DNA of 64,000 nt, from positions 2,170,001 to 2,234,000 of the forward strand of contig NC_007777.1 in NCBI RefSeq assembly GCF_000013345.1, written 5' to 3'. Made by a program: the position numbers and the translations under genes. The first letter of the stretch is position 1. Each line of letters begins with the position of its first letter. This document shows, piece by piece, positions 46,267-54,561 of this stretch. The stretch comes from Frankia casuarinae. GTDB taxonomy: Bacteria > Actinomycetota > Actinomycetes > Frankiales > Frankiaceae. Under the pieces are notes generated by a model. It made no database searches. It had not been told where the DNA came from and worked only from the letters and a program-made list of their open reading frames with translations.

Positions 46267-46627
46267 CGAGCTCTACCTCGTCGACATGATCGAAGCGGCG
46301 GCTGCCGCGACGACGTTCGTCCAGGACGTCGACGAGGCCGCCTTCCTGGCGAGCGACCTGATCCAGAGCGCCGTTCTGCAGAAGCTCCTGGTGATCGGCG
46401 AGGCAGCCGGTCGAGTCTCGCCCGAGATCCGCGACCGCTGGCCGGATGTGCCGTGGCGGTCCGTCACGGGCTTCCGCAACATCGCTGTTCACGCGTACTT
46501 CGAGGTCGACTGGTCAATCGTGTGGCGCATCGCCACGACCGCGCTGCGCGAGCTTCAGGAGCAACTGGCAACGCTCCTGAAGGCAGAGTTCCCGCTCGTC
46601 GCCAGTCAGCTCGATCAGCCGCACTGA
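46256..46627 (+). CDS. HepT-like ribonuclease toxin (DUF86)
   Basis: 123 residues, all helical. It contains the HepT signature R-x4-H-x-Y as RNIAVHAYF near residue 75, plus LVIGEAAGRVSPE typical of DUF86. As a HEPN-family RNase it is expected to be controlled by AMPylation of the signature Tyr by the upstream nucleotidyltransferase. It overlaps that gene by 11 bp. Repeat copy E starts about 100 bp downstream. Confidence 0.88.
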   Translation: MRRDELYLVDMIEAAAAATTFVQDVDEAAFLASDLIQSAVLQKLLVIGEAAGRVSPEIRDRWPDVPWRSVTGFRNIAVHAYFEVDWSIVWRIATTALRELQEQLATLLKAEFPLVASQLDQPH

Positions 46628-46724
46628 CCGCGGGTACATCGCCCCCGGGTGCGGACGTTCTGACCATCACCCCTCCTCGGCGCGACCGCGACCCGAGCAC
46701 GGGCACATTCAGAGGCGGAAGAGG

Positions 46725-46960
46725 AGGGTGGACGCGACCACGGTGCCCAACGCGCACGGTCACCAGGAAGCCCGGAAGTGCCCGGAACCGCCAGGTGTTC
46801 GGAACACGTGTTCTACCCGGTAGGCGATGTTCCGGTCGGCGTGGTCACCGAGCATCGTCCCTGTTCGGGGCACGTGTGGCGACCGGCCGGACGGTGATTT
46901 CAGGGCCAGCAACCAAGATTGACCGGTTCTTATCGTGGTGCGTTAGGTCCACTAGTATCG
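46725..46960 (-). repeat. DUF2637 5'-end/upstream repeat, copy E
   Basis: About 235 bp similar to copy A, including GGTCACCGAGCATC, TTTCAGGGCCAGCAACCAAG. Past that point it reads GGTTCTTATCGTGGTGCGTT then AGGTCCAC, which equals copy C with its IS5 element and one TTA removed (apart from point changes). It follows the HepT gene. Confidence 0.8.
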
Positions 46961-47009
46961 GCGGCTGACGGGTTCTGCGCCCCGGAGGCCCGGCTACTTC
47001 CTGTGGCGC

Positions 47010-47351
47010 TCAGGCCGCGAGCATCGTCGAGATCAGGAAACGTGCGCGATCGAGGTACGCGGCCTGTAGCTCCAGCCGGTCCAGCTCGCGGCGCAGTGTC
47101 GCCGACAGCTGGGCACACGGCACGATCCGCGGCGTCGCGTCGATGGTGCAGGGCAGCACCTGGCGGATCGTCGCCACCGACAGTCCGGCGCCGAGCAGCA
47201 CCTGGATCCGGGCCACCGTCTCCACCGCGGACTCCGGGAAATGGCGGTAGCCGTTGGCGCCGCGCTCCGCCACGAGCAGTCCGTTCTTCTCGTAATGGCG
47301 CAAGGACCGCACGCTGGCGCCGGTTTGTGTCGACAGCTCGCCGATCAACAT
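47010..47351 (-). CDS. MerR-family transcriptional regulator
   Basis: 113 residues from ATG 47351. The N-terminal MerR HTH reads MLIGELSTQTGASVRSLRHY then EKNGLL and GYRHFPESAVETVARIQVLL; a C-terminal coiled coil (LSATLRRELDRLELQAAYLD) gives dimerisation. Two cysteines near residues 80-95 might sense redox or a metal, but spacing gives no clear assignment. Divergent from the LLM oxidoreductase gene, whose promoter has the long spacer typical of MerR control. Confidence 0.85.
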   Translation of the reverse strand: MLIGELSTQTGASVRSLRHYEKNGLLVAERGANGYRHFPESAVETVARIQVLLGAGLSVATIRQVLPCTIDATPRIVPCAQLSATLRRELDRLELQAAYLDRARFLISTMLAA

Positions 47352-47376
47352 CAGGACCAGCCTCCAGCCCTCGCTC

Positions 47377-47408
47377 TTGACCCTGACACTGATGGCAGAC
47401 TCTACGGT
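47377..47408 (+). promoter_or_regulatory. MerR-type promoter of the LLM oxidoreductase gene
   Basis: TTGACC (47377-47382), 20-bp spacer, TACGGT (47403-47408), then 7 nt to the ATG at 47416. The stretched spacer is the hallmark of MerR-activated promoters, and the leader is absent. Confidence 0.65.
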
Positions 47409-47415
47409 GCGACGC

Positions 47416-48279
47416 ATGGATATCGGGATCTTCACCGCGGTCACTGACGAACAGATCAGGCCTGCTCAGCTCGCCCGGGTGATCGAGGAGCGCGGCTTCG
47501 AATCACTGTTCGTCACCGAGCACACCCACATCCCCGCCCGACGGGAGACACCGCACCCCGAGCTTGGCGAGATTCCCCGCGACTACTACCGAAATCTTGA
47601 TCCTTTCGTCAGTCTGACGGCCGCGGCGACCGCGACCACCCGGTTGCGCGTGGGCACCGCGGTCGCGCTCGTGGTCCAGCGGGACCCGCTCCTGTTGGCG
47701 AAGGAAGCGGCCAGCCTGGACCTGGTCAGCGAGGGCCGTTTCGAACTCGGCGTCGGCGCCGGCTGGCTGCGTGAGGAGATGCGCAACCACGGCACCGACC
47801 CGGCGACTCGAATGGCGCTGATGCGGGAGCGGCTGGCCGCGGTGAAGGCGCTTTGGACCACCGAGGAGGCGGAGTTCCACGGTCGCTTCGTCGATTTCGA
47901 TCCGGTCTTCCAGTGGCCCAAGCCTGTGCAGCGACCGTATCCGCCGGTCTGGATCGGGGGATGGGGCCCGACGACCTTCCGCCGGATCATCGCCGGGCGC
48001 GACGGCTGGCTCACTCCACCCCTTCCGGTCGACCAGCTGATCCAAGGCCTGGACGAGCTGGCCGAGGAGGCGGACCGGGCCGGGGTGGCGACGCCACCGG
48101 TGACCGTTCCGCTCATGGATCCCGACGAGGCCACGCTCGAGAGGCTGCGCGCTCGTGGTGTCCGTCGCGCCCTGTTCGGGCTGCTCACCATCACCGACGC
48201 CGACGCGACGCTGCGCGCGCTGGACCAGCTGGGACCGCTGGCCAGGGCCGGAGGCAGCGTCAAGCAGCCAACTACCTGA
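47416..48279 (+). CDS. LLM-class F420-dependent oxidoreductase
   Basis: 287 residues from ATG 47416. TIM-barrel luciferase-like marks: ARVIEERGFESLFVTEHTHI, TRLRVGTAVALVVQRDPLLL, FELGVGAGWLREEMRNHG, and YPPVWIGGWGPTTFRRI. Actinobacterial members of this TIGR03619-like group use F420 and reduce or oxidise small molecules; the substrate is unknown. Likely activated by the divergently encoded MerR protein. Confidence 0.87.
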   Translation: MDIGIFTAVTDEQIRPAQLARVIEERGFESLFVTEHTHIPARRETPHPELGEIPRDYYRNLDPFVSLTAAATATTRLRVGTAVALVVQRDPLLLAKEAASLDLVSEGRFELGVGAGWLREEMRNHGTDPATRMALMRERLAAVKALWTTEEAEFHGRFVDFDPVFQWPKPVQRPYPPVWIGGWGPTTFRRIIAGRDGWLTPPLPVDQLIQGLDELAEEADRAGVATPPVTVPLMDPDEATLERLRARGVRRALFGLLTITDADATLRALDQLGPLARAGGSVKQPTT

Positions 48280-48397
48280 CCATGGTCGTGCTGTCCAGAG
48301 CGGACATGAACACACCGGCCAGGAGCCCGACGAGGACCACCCGGGTTGCCGTCCGGCTGAGTTCCGGCCCCTGGGTGGGCGCGGCCAGTGCTGGCAT
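48272..48397 (-). pseudogene. 5' stub of an MFS drug-efflux gene
   Basis: Minus-strand ATG 48397 reads MPALAAPTQGPELSRTATRV then VLVGLLAGVFMSALDSTTMV and stops. This is the N-terminus and first membrane span of an EmrB/QacA-type transporter (usually ...FLAALDQTIV). The rest is missing; the cut lies at the 3' end of the LLM gene. It still has an operator-like palindrome 65 bp upstream. Confidence 0.6.
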
Positions 48398-48461
48398 CCT
48401 TACTCTCCCTCGAAGCGCCCTGCTGCATCTGGTGACGGGCGGTGACCTCACAGAGCCTGCA

Positions 48462-48481
48462 ACCTCCACCATGGTTGAGGT
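48462..48481 (-). promoter_or_regulatory. MerR/SoxR-like palindromic operator, site 1
   Basis: ACCTCCACCATGGTTGAGGT, a near-perfect 20-bp palindrome. On the minus strand TTGACC overlaps its edge, so it drives toward the MFS stub. Confidence 0.6.
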
Positions 48482-48592
48482 CAACGGAGCCGAGAAGTGG
48501 CGTTCGGGATGCTGTCGCAGCGGCCCCGGGCCGAGTCGCTCATCTTTCCCGTGTATCGCCCGTACAGCAGCTCGCCCCACTGTCCGGGGGCC

Positions 48593-48622
48593 TTGACTTC
48601 AATCATGGTTGAGGTTTTAGAG
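48593..48622 (+). promoter_or_regulatory. MerR/SoxR-like promoter and operator, site 2
   Basis: TTGACT (48593-48598), palindrome ACTTCAATCATGGTTGAGGT (48596-48615), and a -10-like TTAGAG (48617-48622): an 18-bp spacer holding a dyad. Shares CATGGTTGAGGT with site 1. It drives the FMN-reductase gene at 48680. Confidence 0.65.
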
Positions 48623-48679
48623 TTCCGGGCGCCTGCTGGCGAGAGCGGATCTCGCCGATCCGCGGAATAGGGGACTTTC

Positions 48680-49261
48680 ATGCTCGATCAGCCCACCAAC
48701 CTCGCGGTAGTTATTGGAAGCAACAGGGTAGGACGTTTCGCCCCGGTGGTCGCCCAGTGGTTCATCAAGCAGGTATCCGCCCACGATTCGATCGTCACGA
48801 GCGTCGTCGATCTCGATGACGTCAGGCTGCCGGAGAGGCTGGGTACCTCCAGCGGTCCAGAAGTCGCGGAGCTAGCGGACGTCACCCGGCAGCTTGCCGC
48901 GGCCGACGCCTTCGTCGTGATCACCCCCGAGTACAACCACAGTTACCCGGCCGTTCTCAAGAATGTCATCGACTGGCATTACACCGAGTGGCAGGCGAAG
49001 CCGGTGGGTTTCGTTTCCTACGGCGGCCAGGCGGGCGGCCTGCGCGCGGTGGAGCACCTGCGCCAGGTTTTCGCCGAGCTGCACGCGGTCACCATCCGCG
49101 ATACGGTCAGCTTCCACGGTGCCTGGGACCGGTTCCACGCCGATGGCACGCCCAAGGATCCCGAAGGCTGCAACACCGCTGCCCAGACCCTGATCAGGCA
49201 ACTCGAGTGGTGGGCGGTCGCGCTCGCGGAGGCCAGGGAGAAGCGTCCCTACACGGTGTGA
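48680..49261 (+). CDS. NAD(P)H-dependent FMN reductase-type flavoprotein
   Basis: 193 residues. Flavodoxin-like: LAVVIGSNRVGRFAPVVAQW (phosphate loop), VVITPEYNHSYPAVLKNVID (the conserved PEYN-S-P-LKN motif), VGFVSYGGQAGGLRAVEHLR. Such proteins reduce FMN, quinones or azo compounds with NAD(P)H. The MerR-like operator upstream points to a stress-inducible role. AGGGG sits 6 nt before the ATG. A 17-bp inverted repeat follows the stop. Confidence 0.88.
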   Translation: MLDQPTNLAVVIGSNRVGRFAPVVAQWFIKQVSAHDSIVTSVVDLDDVRLPERLGTSSGPEVAELADVTRQLAAADAFVVITPEYNHSYPAVLKNVIDWHYTEWQAKPVGFVSYGGQAGGLRAVEHLRQVFAELHAVTIRDTVSFHGAWDRFHADGTPKDPEGCNTAAQTLIRQLEWWAVALAEAREKRPYTV

Positions 49262-49283
49262 ACGGCGGCCCTGCGCGGGTCTG

Positions 49284-49325
49284 CCGGTATACCGCCGTCG
49301 ACGCATCCCGACGGCGGTATACCGG
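49284..49325 (+). terminator. Large hairpin after the FMN-reductase gene
   Basis: CCGGTATACCGCCGTCG pairs perfectly with CGACGGCGGTATACCGG around the 8-nt loop ACGCATCC. It begins 23 nt after the stop. There is no T-run, so it is a terminator-like or mRNA-stabilising structure rather than a textbook terminator. Each arm contains the palindrome GGTATACC. Confidence 0.6.
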
Positions 49326-49345
49326 TGTCCGGTCCCTTCGGACGC

Positions 49346-49381
49346 GCCGCCCGGGGCGGGGGAGCCTCCGCTCCGGGCGGC
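49346..49381. terminator. Second GC hairpin
   Basis: GCCGCCCGG (49346-49354) pairs with CCGGGCGGC (49373-49381); further partial pairing inside. Without a T-run; it may act with the preceding hairpin to end transcription. Confidence 0.35.
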
Positions 49382-49725
49382 CGGTCCCACCACGCCATTG
49401 CGCCATCCTCGACCAGAGGTCACATCGGCCTCAAGGAGCGAGAGGGAATCTGGACCCGGTCCGGGTTGATCGCTCGAGGACAGGGGAGGACCGTGTCCCG
49501 GGAGCTGTCCGACTTCCACGACTGGTTTGAACTGCGGAGAGCCGCCAATACCTGTGTGGAATCAAGCGGTCACGGCGACGCGTGCTTCGCCAGTAAATCG
49601 TTGAAAACCTCGACCGGCTTCGCCCATCCCAGCGTCTGCCGTGGCCTGGTGGGCGGCCGCGTCGGGTTTGATGCACGGGTTGCCGCGGGATTGTCAATCT
49701 CGGGCTTGTCGGTTTCTCAGGCCGG
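49382..49725. other. 344 bp without a supported gene
   Basis: Region between the hairpins and the stop of the convergent oxidase gene. Only shadow frames seen. Confidence 0.4.
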
Positions 49726-51009
49726 TCAGCTGGCCCGTTCAGGAACGATTTTGCTGACGATGTGCTCAGCGATCGCCAACGACGCCGTCGCGCCGGGAGA
49801 TGGCGCGTTACGGACATGCACGACCCGCCCGTTGTGGGACAGGACGAAGTCGTCGACGAGGCTACCGTCGCGGGCGACGGCCTGGGCCCGGACTCCCGCG
49901 GGGCCACGAACCACGTCGGTGGCCCGCAGCTCGGGGACATAGCGCCGGGCCTCGGCGACGAAGGCCCGCTTGCTCGCCGTGCGCAGCATCTCCTTGGCGC
50001 CGGTCTTCCAGTGGGTCTTCGCCATCTTGTGGAACCCCGGCCAGGCGAGCGTCCGTCGCAGGTCAGCGCCCTGGACGGTGCCGACCGTGTACCCCTCTCG
50101 GGCAGTGGCCAGCACCGCGTTCGGCCCGACCAGGATCTCCCCGTCGATGCGCTTGGTGAGATGGATACCGAGGAAGGGATATCGCGGATCCGGAACCGGA
50201 TAGATCAGCCCATGGACGAGGCCACGCCGCTCGGGGCGCAGCAGCCAGTAGTCGCCCCGGAAGGGAACGATCTGCGGGGAGGCGTCCTCGCCGGTCAGTG
50301 TCGCCACCAGATCCGACTGCAGCCCGGCACAGGAGATCAGCAGGTCGAACGGCCCGACGCTTTCGGAGACGACGGCGACCCGGCCACCGTTGCGGGACGC
50401 CATCTCGTGATTGCCGTTGGGCCGCGCGCGCGCGGTTCCGGCGACCGTGAGGCGAAGGTGGACGCCGGCTGGACGATCCTCCACCCCGATCACTTCGGCT
50501 CCGGTGCGCACGGCCCCGCCAGCGGCGACGATCTCGGTACGCAGGGCCCGCGCGACCCCGGGATAGTCGACGATGGCGGTGGTGGGTGAGTGCAGGGCGG
50601 CGACCCCGCGGGCGTGGGGTTCGACGGACCGCAGCTCGTCGGCGTCGAGCATCCGGGTCCGCGGTACGCCGTTCGCCGTCGCCCGCTTCTCGATCTCGGC
50701 CAACCGTTCGAGCTCGCTGTTGTCGACGGCGACCACGATCTTGCCGCACTCGTCGTACCGGATACGGTGCGTGGCGCAGAACTCCCGCAGCAGCCCGACC
50801 CCACGGCGGCACAGGATCGCTTTGAGCGAACCTGGGACGTAGTAGAGACCGGCGTGGACGACGCCGCTGTTGCGGCCGGTCTGATGCCGGGCGATGTCCT
50901 GTTCCTTCTCGAACACCGTCACGGCCGATCCCGGTTCGACCTGCCCGAGCCGACGGGCGACCGCCAGCCCGAGAATTCCACCGCCGATCACCGCGATGCG
51001 ACCTACCAC
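49726..51009 (-). CDS. lhgO: L-2-hydroxyglutarate oxidase
   Basis: 427 residues. FAD-binding start RIAVIGGGILGLAVARRLG, then ARHQTGRNSGVVHAGLYYVP, the usual LhgO signature, VDYPGVARAL, VPFRGDYWLLRPERRGLVHG and a C-terminal GPAGVRAQAV. The enzyme oxidises L-2-hydroxyglutarate to 2-oxoglutarate and passes electrons to the quinone pool; it is membrane-associated without membrane spans. Length is normal for the family. Start GTG 51009. Confidence 0.92.
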   Translation of the reverse strand: MVGRIAVIGGGILGLAVARRLGQVEPGSAVTVFEKEQDIARHQTGRNSGVVHAGLYYVPGSLKAILCRRGVGLLREFCATHRIRYDECGKIVVAVDNSELERLAEIEKRATANGVPRTRMLDADELRSVEPHARGVAALHSPTTAIVDYPGVARALRTEIVAAGGAVRTGAEVIGVEDRPAGVHLRLTVAGTARARPNGNHEMASRNGGRVAVVSESVGPFDLLISCAGLQSDLVATLTGEDASPQIVPFRGDYWLLRPERRGLVHGLIYPVPDPRYPFLGIHLTKRIDGEILVGPNAVLATAREGYTVGTVQGADLRRTLAWPGFHKMAKTHWKTGAKEMLRTASKRAFVAEARRYVPELRATDVVRGPAGVRAQAVARDGSLVDDFVLSHNGRVVHVRNAPSPGATASLAIAEHIVSKIVPERAS

Positions 51010-51125
51010 GCCCGTCCCCTGTCCGTCCGTCGAAAACGTGAATCCCGATCACGCCGATCGTACGAATCCAGTATCGGCGTGCACGGTATGTTACGAGCCG
51101 GTAGTCAGTCGGGTGTCCCGCGGGC

Positions 51126-53012
51126 TCAGCCGAAGAAGTGGCCGGGCGGGTGGGCCCGGTCGGTGCGCGAGCGCGGTGTGCCGCGCAGCGCGTCGGTGAG
51201 CGTCCGCGCGGTGTTGACCAGGGGGACGTGGCTGAACGCCTGCGGGAAGTTGCCCGTCATCCGGCCCAGCCTGGGGTCGTACTCCTCCGCGAGGAGCCCG
51301 ACGTCGTTACGCAACGACAGCAGGCGTTCGAACAGTTCCTGAGCCTCGTGGACCCGCCCGGACAGGGCGTAGTTGTCGGCCAACCAGAAGGTGCAGGCCA
51401 GGAAGGCGCCCTCGCCCGCGGGCAGTCCGTCGACCGCGCCGTCCTCGGCCGTCGGATACCGCAGGACGAACCCGTCCTCCATCAGCTCCCGCTCGATGGC
51501 GGCGACTGTTCCCACGGCGCGGGGGTCGGTGGCGGGCAGGAACCCCACCAGCGGCATGTACAGCAGCGCCGCGTCGAGTTCCTTGGAGCCGTAGAACTGG
51601 GTGAAGGTGTTGCGTTCGGAGTCGAACCCACGGGTACAGACCTCCGCGTGGATCTCGTCCCGCAGCGCCGACCAGCGGTCGACAGGGCCCGGTAGCCGGG
51701 ACTCAACGATCCCGCGTACCGCCCGGTCGGCCGCGACCCAGGCCATCACCTTCGAGTGGACGAAGTGGCGGCGGGGGCCGCGCACCTCCCAGATGCCCTC
51801 GTCGGTCTTCCGCCAGCCGGTCTCGAGGAAGTCCATCAGCTTGGTCTGCAGCGGCCAGGAGTCGTCCGCATGGCTCTCGGTGATGGTCTGCCCGCCGGGG
51901 AGCGCCAGCCCAGGCACGGTCTGGCGACGGTTGGCGACCGCGACCCGCGCGACATGCAGGGCGTCGAGGACCTCGCCGTAGACGTCGAGCTGGAACTGGT
52001 CGACGGCGGCGTTGCCGACCCGCACCGGGGCGGAGTTCTCGTACCCCGGTAGCCACGGGATCTCGTATTCGGGCAGCCGGCGTTCCCCGGCAACGCCGTA
52101 CATGATCTGTACCCGGGAGGGGTCACCGGCGACCGCGCGCAGCAGCCACTCCCGCCATGCGGTCGCCTCGCTGGTGAACCCGGCGTCGAGCAGGGCGAGC
52201 AGCGTGATCGTCGCGTCCCGAAGCCAGCAGTACCGGTAGTCCCAGTTGCGCACGCCGCCGATGTGCTCCGGCAACGAGGTCGTGACGGCGGCGACGATCC
52301 CTCCGGTCGGGGCGTAGGTGAGCGCCTTGAGGGTGATCAGCGACCGGCGGACGGCCGGCTGCCACTGGCCGTCGTAGGTGCAGCCCGCCATCCAGTCCGA
52401 CCACCACGCCTCGGTGAGGGTGATCATGCGCCGGACGTCGTGGGACGGCGGGGGAGTCTGATGGGAGGGGGTCCAGGTCAATGAGAACGGTACCGACTGG
52501 CCGGCGGCGACGTGGAAGTCGGCGTAGGTGGCCATGTCGTGCCCCTCCATCGGGGCGGTCGTCCGCAGGGTGACCGCATCCGGCCCGGCCACCGCCGACA
52601 TGGTGTGCTCGTCCACCCGGCGGACCCACGGCACGATGGAGCCGTAGTCGAAGCGAAACCGGGTCTCCGATCGCAGGTGGACCGCGCCTTCGAGGCATTC
52701 GACCAGGCGGAGCACGGTGTGCGTGCCTGCGCGGGGAAACATCGCGTCGACGATGCGCACGGTGCCGGACGCGGTCGTCATGTCCGTCTCCAGGACCAGC
52801 GTGTCGCCCCGGTAGCGCCGGCTGACGCCCAGGACCGGCTCGACGGGAGCGATCTTCCAGTGGCCCGCCTCGGAGTCGCCGAGCAGGGCGGCGAAGCACG
52901 ACGGCGAGTCGAATCGGGGCAGGCACAGCCAGTCGATCGACCCGGTGCGCGACACGAGCGCCGCGGAGTGGGTGTCGCCGATCAGCGCGTAGTCCTCGAT
53001 CAGGGATGGCAC
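51126..53012 (-). CDS. Glycoside hydrolase family 15 (glucoamylase/trehalase-like)
   Basis: 628 residues from GTG 53012 (VPSLIEDYALIGDTHSAALV), preferred because GAGGAA lies just upstream and the family starts with this phrase; GTG 53039 would add nine residues. GH15 marks: GSIDWLCLPRFDSPSCFAAL, GGVRNWDYRYCWLRDATITL, FLETGWRKTDEGIWEVRG and LLAEEYDPRLGRMTGNFPQA, which hold the two catalytic Glu regions. Mycobacterial relatives are trehalases. No signal peptide, so cytoplasmic. Confidence 0.92.
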   Translation of the reverse strand: MPSLIEDYALIGDTHSAALVSRTGSIDWLCLPRFDSPSCFAALLGDSEAGHWKIAPVEPVLGVSRRYRGDTLVLETDMTTASGTVRIVDAMFPRAGTHTVLRLVECLEGAVHLRSETRFRFDYGSIVPWVRRVDEHTMSAVAGPDAVTLRTTAPMEGHDMATYADFHVAAGQSVPFSLTWTPSHQTPPPSHDVRRMITLTEAWWSDWMAGCTYDGQWQPAVRRSLITLKALTYAPTGGIVAAVTTSLPEHIGGVRNWDYRYCWLRDATITLLALLDAGFTSEATAWREWLLRAVAGDPSRVQIMYGVAGERRLPEYEIPWLPGYENSAPVRVGNAAVDQFQLDVYGEVLDALHVARVAVANRRQTVPGLALPGGQTITESHADDSWPLQTKLMDFLETGWRKTDEGIWEVRGPRRHFVHSKVMAWVAADRAVRGIVESRLPGPVDRWSALRDEIHAEVCTRGFDSERNTFTQFYGSKELDAALLYMPLVGFLPATDPRAVGTVAAIERELMEDGFVLRYPTAEDGAVDGLPAGEGAFLACTFWLADNYALSGRVHEAQELFERLLSLRNDVGLLAEEYDPRLGRMTGNFPQAFSHVPLVNTARTLTDALRGTPRSRTDRAHPPGHFFG

Positions 53013-53341
53013 GACCTGTTCCTCGCTCCCATGGTCCACTGGTTGTGATCATCGCTGGATCGATGATCGTCGAATAATTGATGATCATCGAGGTCGATGT
53101 CATCGGGGTCGCCCGCCGTTGGGCGCGATCGCGGGCACAGCGCCGCCGGTCGACGGTGAACCGGTACGAGCACGCCGCGCAGCGGCGGGCCGGCGGTCAC
53201 CCGTGGCGGAGGTCGCTAAGCCTCATGAGGGCGTTTACCTTACGGACCCGCTCGGCGGACTACGTTGGGGGTCCGGTCATGGCGGTGCTCCAGCCGTCGT
53301 CCGGACCAGATTTCCTTCCCCGATGTGACAGGACTCACCAC

Positions 53342-53740
53342 GTGGCCCCACCGTCGTCACCTGCTGCCGCCCGTGCCGCTCGCTACCTGGCCGACCCTCG
53401 GCGCCGGACGATGGTCGTCGTGGCGGTACTCGCCACCATCGGCCTGATCGTTTTCGGGATCTACGCGACGTTGGACGGGCCGCCGCCGCAACAGGAGGCC
53501 GTCGTGTACTTCGCCCCGGGAGCCACCGAGGCGCAGAAGGACGCGGTGCGCGCCGCGTGCCCCTCGGTGGGCAGGGCCATCCAGCTGCCGAAGGACCGCA
53601 ACCAGCTGGCCACCAGCCGGATCTATCCGCTGCGGTACGACGTCGCGAAGGCGTCGACCGCCGACCGCGCGGCCCTGTACAAGTGTGTGTACGCCCAGCC
53701 GCACGTACTCGGAATCAATCAGGTCACCCAGGGCCAGTAG
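53342..53740 (+). CDS. Hypothetical single-span membrane protein
   Basis: 132 residues from GTG 53342 (ATG 53279 is an in-frame alternative). MVVVAVLATIGLIVFGIYAT is one membrane span after a short basic N-terminus, so residues 60-132 probably face outside. That domain, VVYFAPGATEAQKDAVRAAC and later YKCVYAQPHVLGINQV, has two Cys that might pair and resembles small FtsX-extracellular-like or ferredoxin-like folds. No family assigned. Confidence 0.65.
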   Translation: MAPPSSPAAARAARYLADPRRRTMVVVAVLATIGLIVFGIYATLDGPPPQQEAVVYFAPGATEAQKDAVRAACPSVGRAIQLPKDRNQLATSRIYPLRYDVAKASTADRAALYKCVYAQPHVLGINQVTQGQ

Positions 53741-53751
53741 ATTTTCGCCCA

Positions 53752-54219
53752 TCAGGATCGACTCTTCTCCAGCTCCCGCCGGGCGAGGAGTTCGGCGGGC
53801 GTGGGCCGGCCGGCATCGCGGGCCTCCTTCGTCTGCCAGAGACTCACGATCATGGTGGTCAGGATGACGAGCCCACTGAGGATCAGGCTTCCGCCGGACC
53901 ACCCGGAGGACGCGGGAAGGGTGTCGACCACGATCCACGCGATTCCCGCAGCGATCATCCCCAGCGCGAACAGAATCGTGAACGCCGACGAGAACCGGTT
54001 CGCGGCCGCCTGATCGGCGAGGTCGGCGGCCTTGCGTCGGGCCTGCTCGAAACGGCTGCGCGCCCACTCGTACTCCAGACTCAGGATGAAGAACCCGAGC
54101 GCCACGACGAGGAATCCCGGACCCGGCAGCGCCAACATCGCGATCCCGAGGCCGAGGACGCCGAGACCCAGTACGGTCAGGGCGATCCGGCGGAACAGGC
54201 GGGCGCTTCGGGTCAGCAC
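53752..54219 (-). CDS. PGPGW-type transmembrane protein (TIGR02611-like)
   Basis: 155 residues. ALTVLGLGVLGLGIAMLALP followed by GPGFLVVALGFFILSLEYEW holds the PGPG signature between two spans; two more spans follow (FTILFALGMIAAGIAWIVVD, LILSGLVILTTMIVSLWQ). The function of PF09656 proteins is unknown. Convergent with the gene at 53342; stops are 12 nt apart. Confidence 0.85.
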   Translation of the reverse strand: MLTRSARLFRRIALTVLGLGVLGLGIAMLALPGPGFLVVALGFFILSLEYEWARSRFEQARRKAADLADQAAANRFSSAFTILFALGMIAAGIAWIVVDTLPASSGWSGGSLILSGLVILTTMIVSLWQTKEARDAGRPTPAELLARRELEKSRS

Positions 54220-54561
54220 GTCGGGTAACCCTCCTGAGTGGATCGTGGGCGGGGCGAGGAGAGGGTGCTCTACTGCGACGCTGCTCTACTGCGGCATTGT
54301 CCTACTGCGACGTTCTTCCGTCATAACGCGTCACGCAAGAACATCGTGGCGGGGATCTCCTCGACCTCCTCGACCGATACGTGTCGTGATGCCGACACGC
54401 CGACGGAGCGCGCGGATCCGCGGATCCCCGCGCTCCGTGGGGTAGGGGCCGGGCGGGCACACCGTCCAGGCGCGGTCGCGGATGGTTGACTACTGTGTGA
54501 TGGGGCTGGTCATCTGGGCCTTCGTGGGAAGGCAGGCCATCGGAGCGCCGGAGAGGTTGCT
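54220..54561. other. 342-bp divergent intergenic region
   Basis: Between the PGPGW gene (leftward) and the antiporter pair (rightward). No gene seen; expected to hold both promoters. GTCATAACGCGTCACG near 54320 is the only AT-containing patch. Confidence 0.4.
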
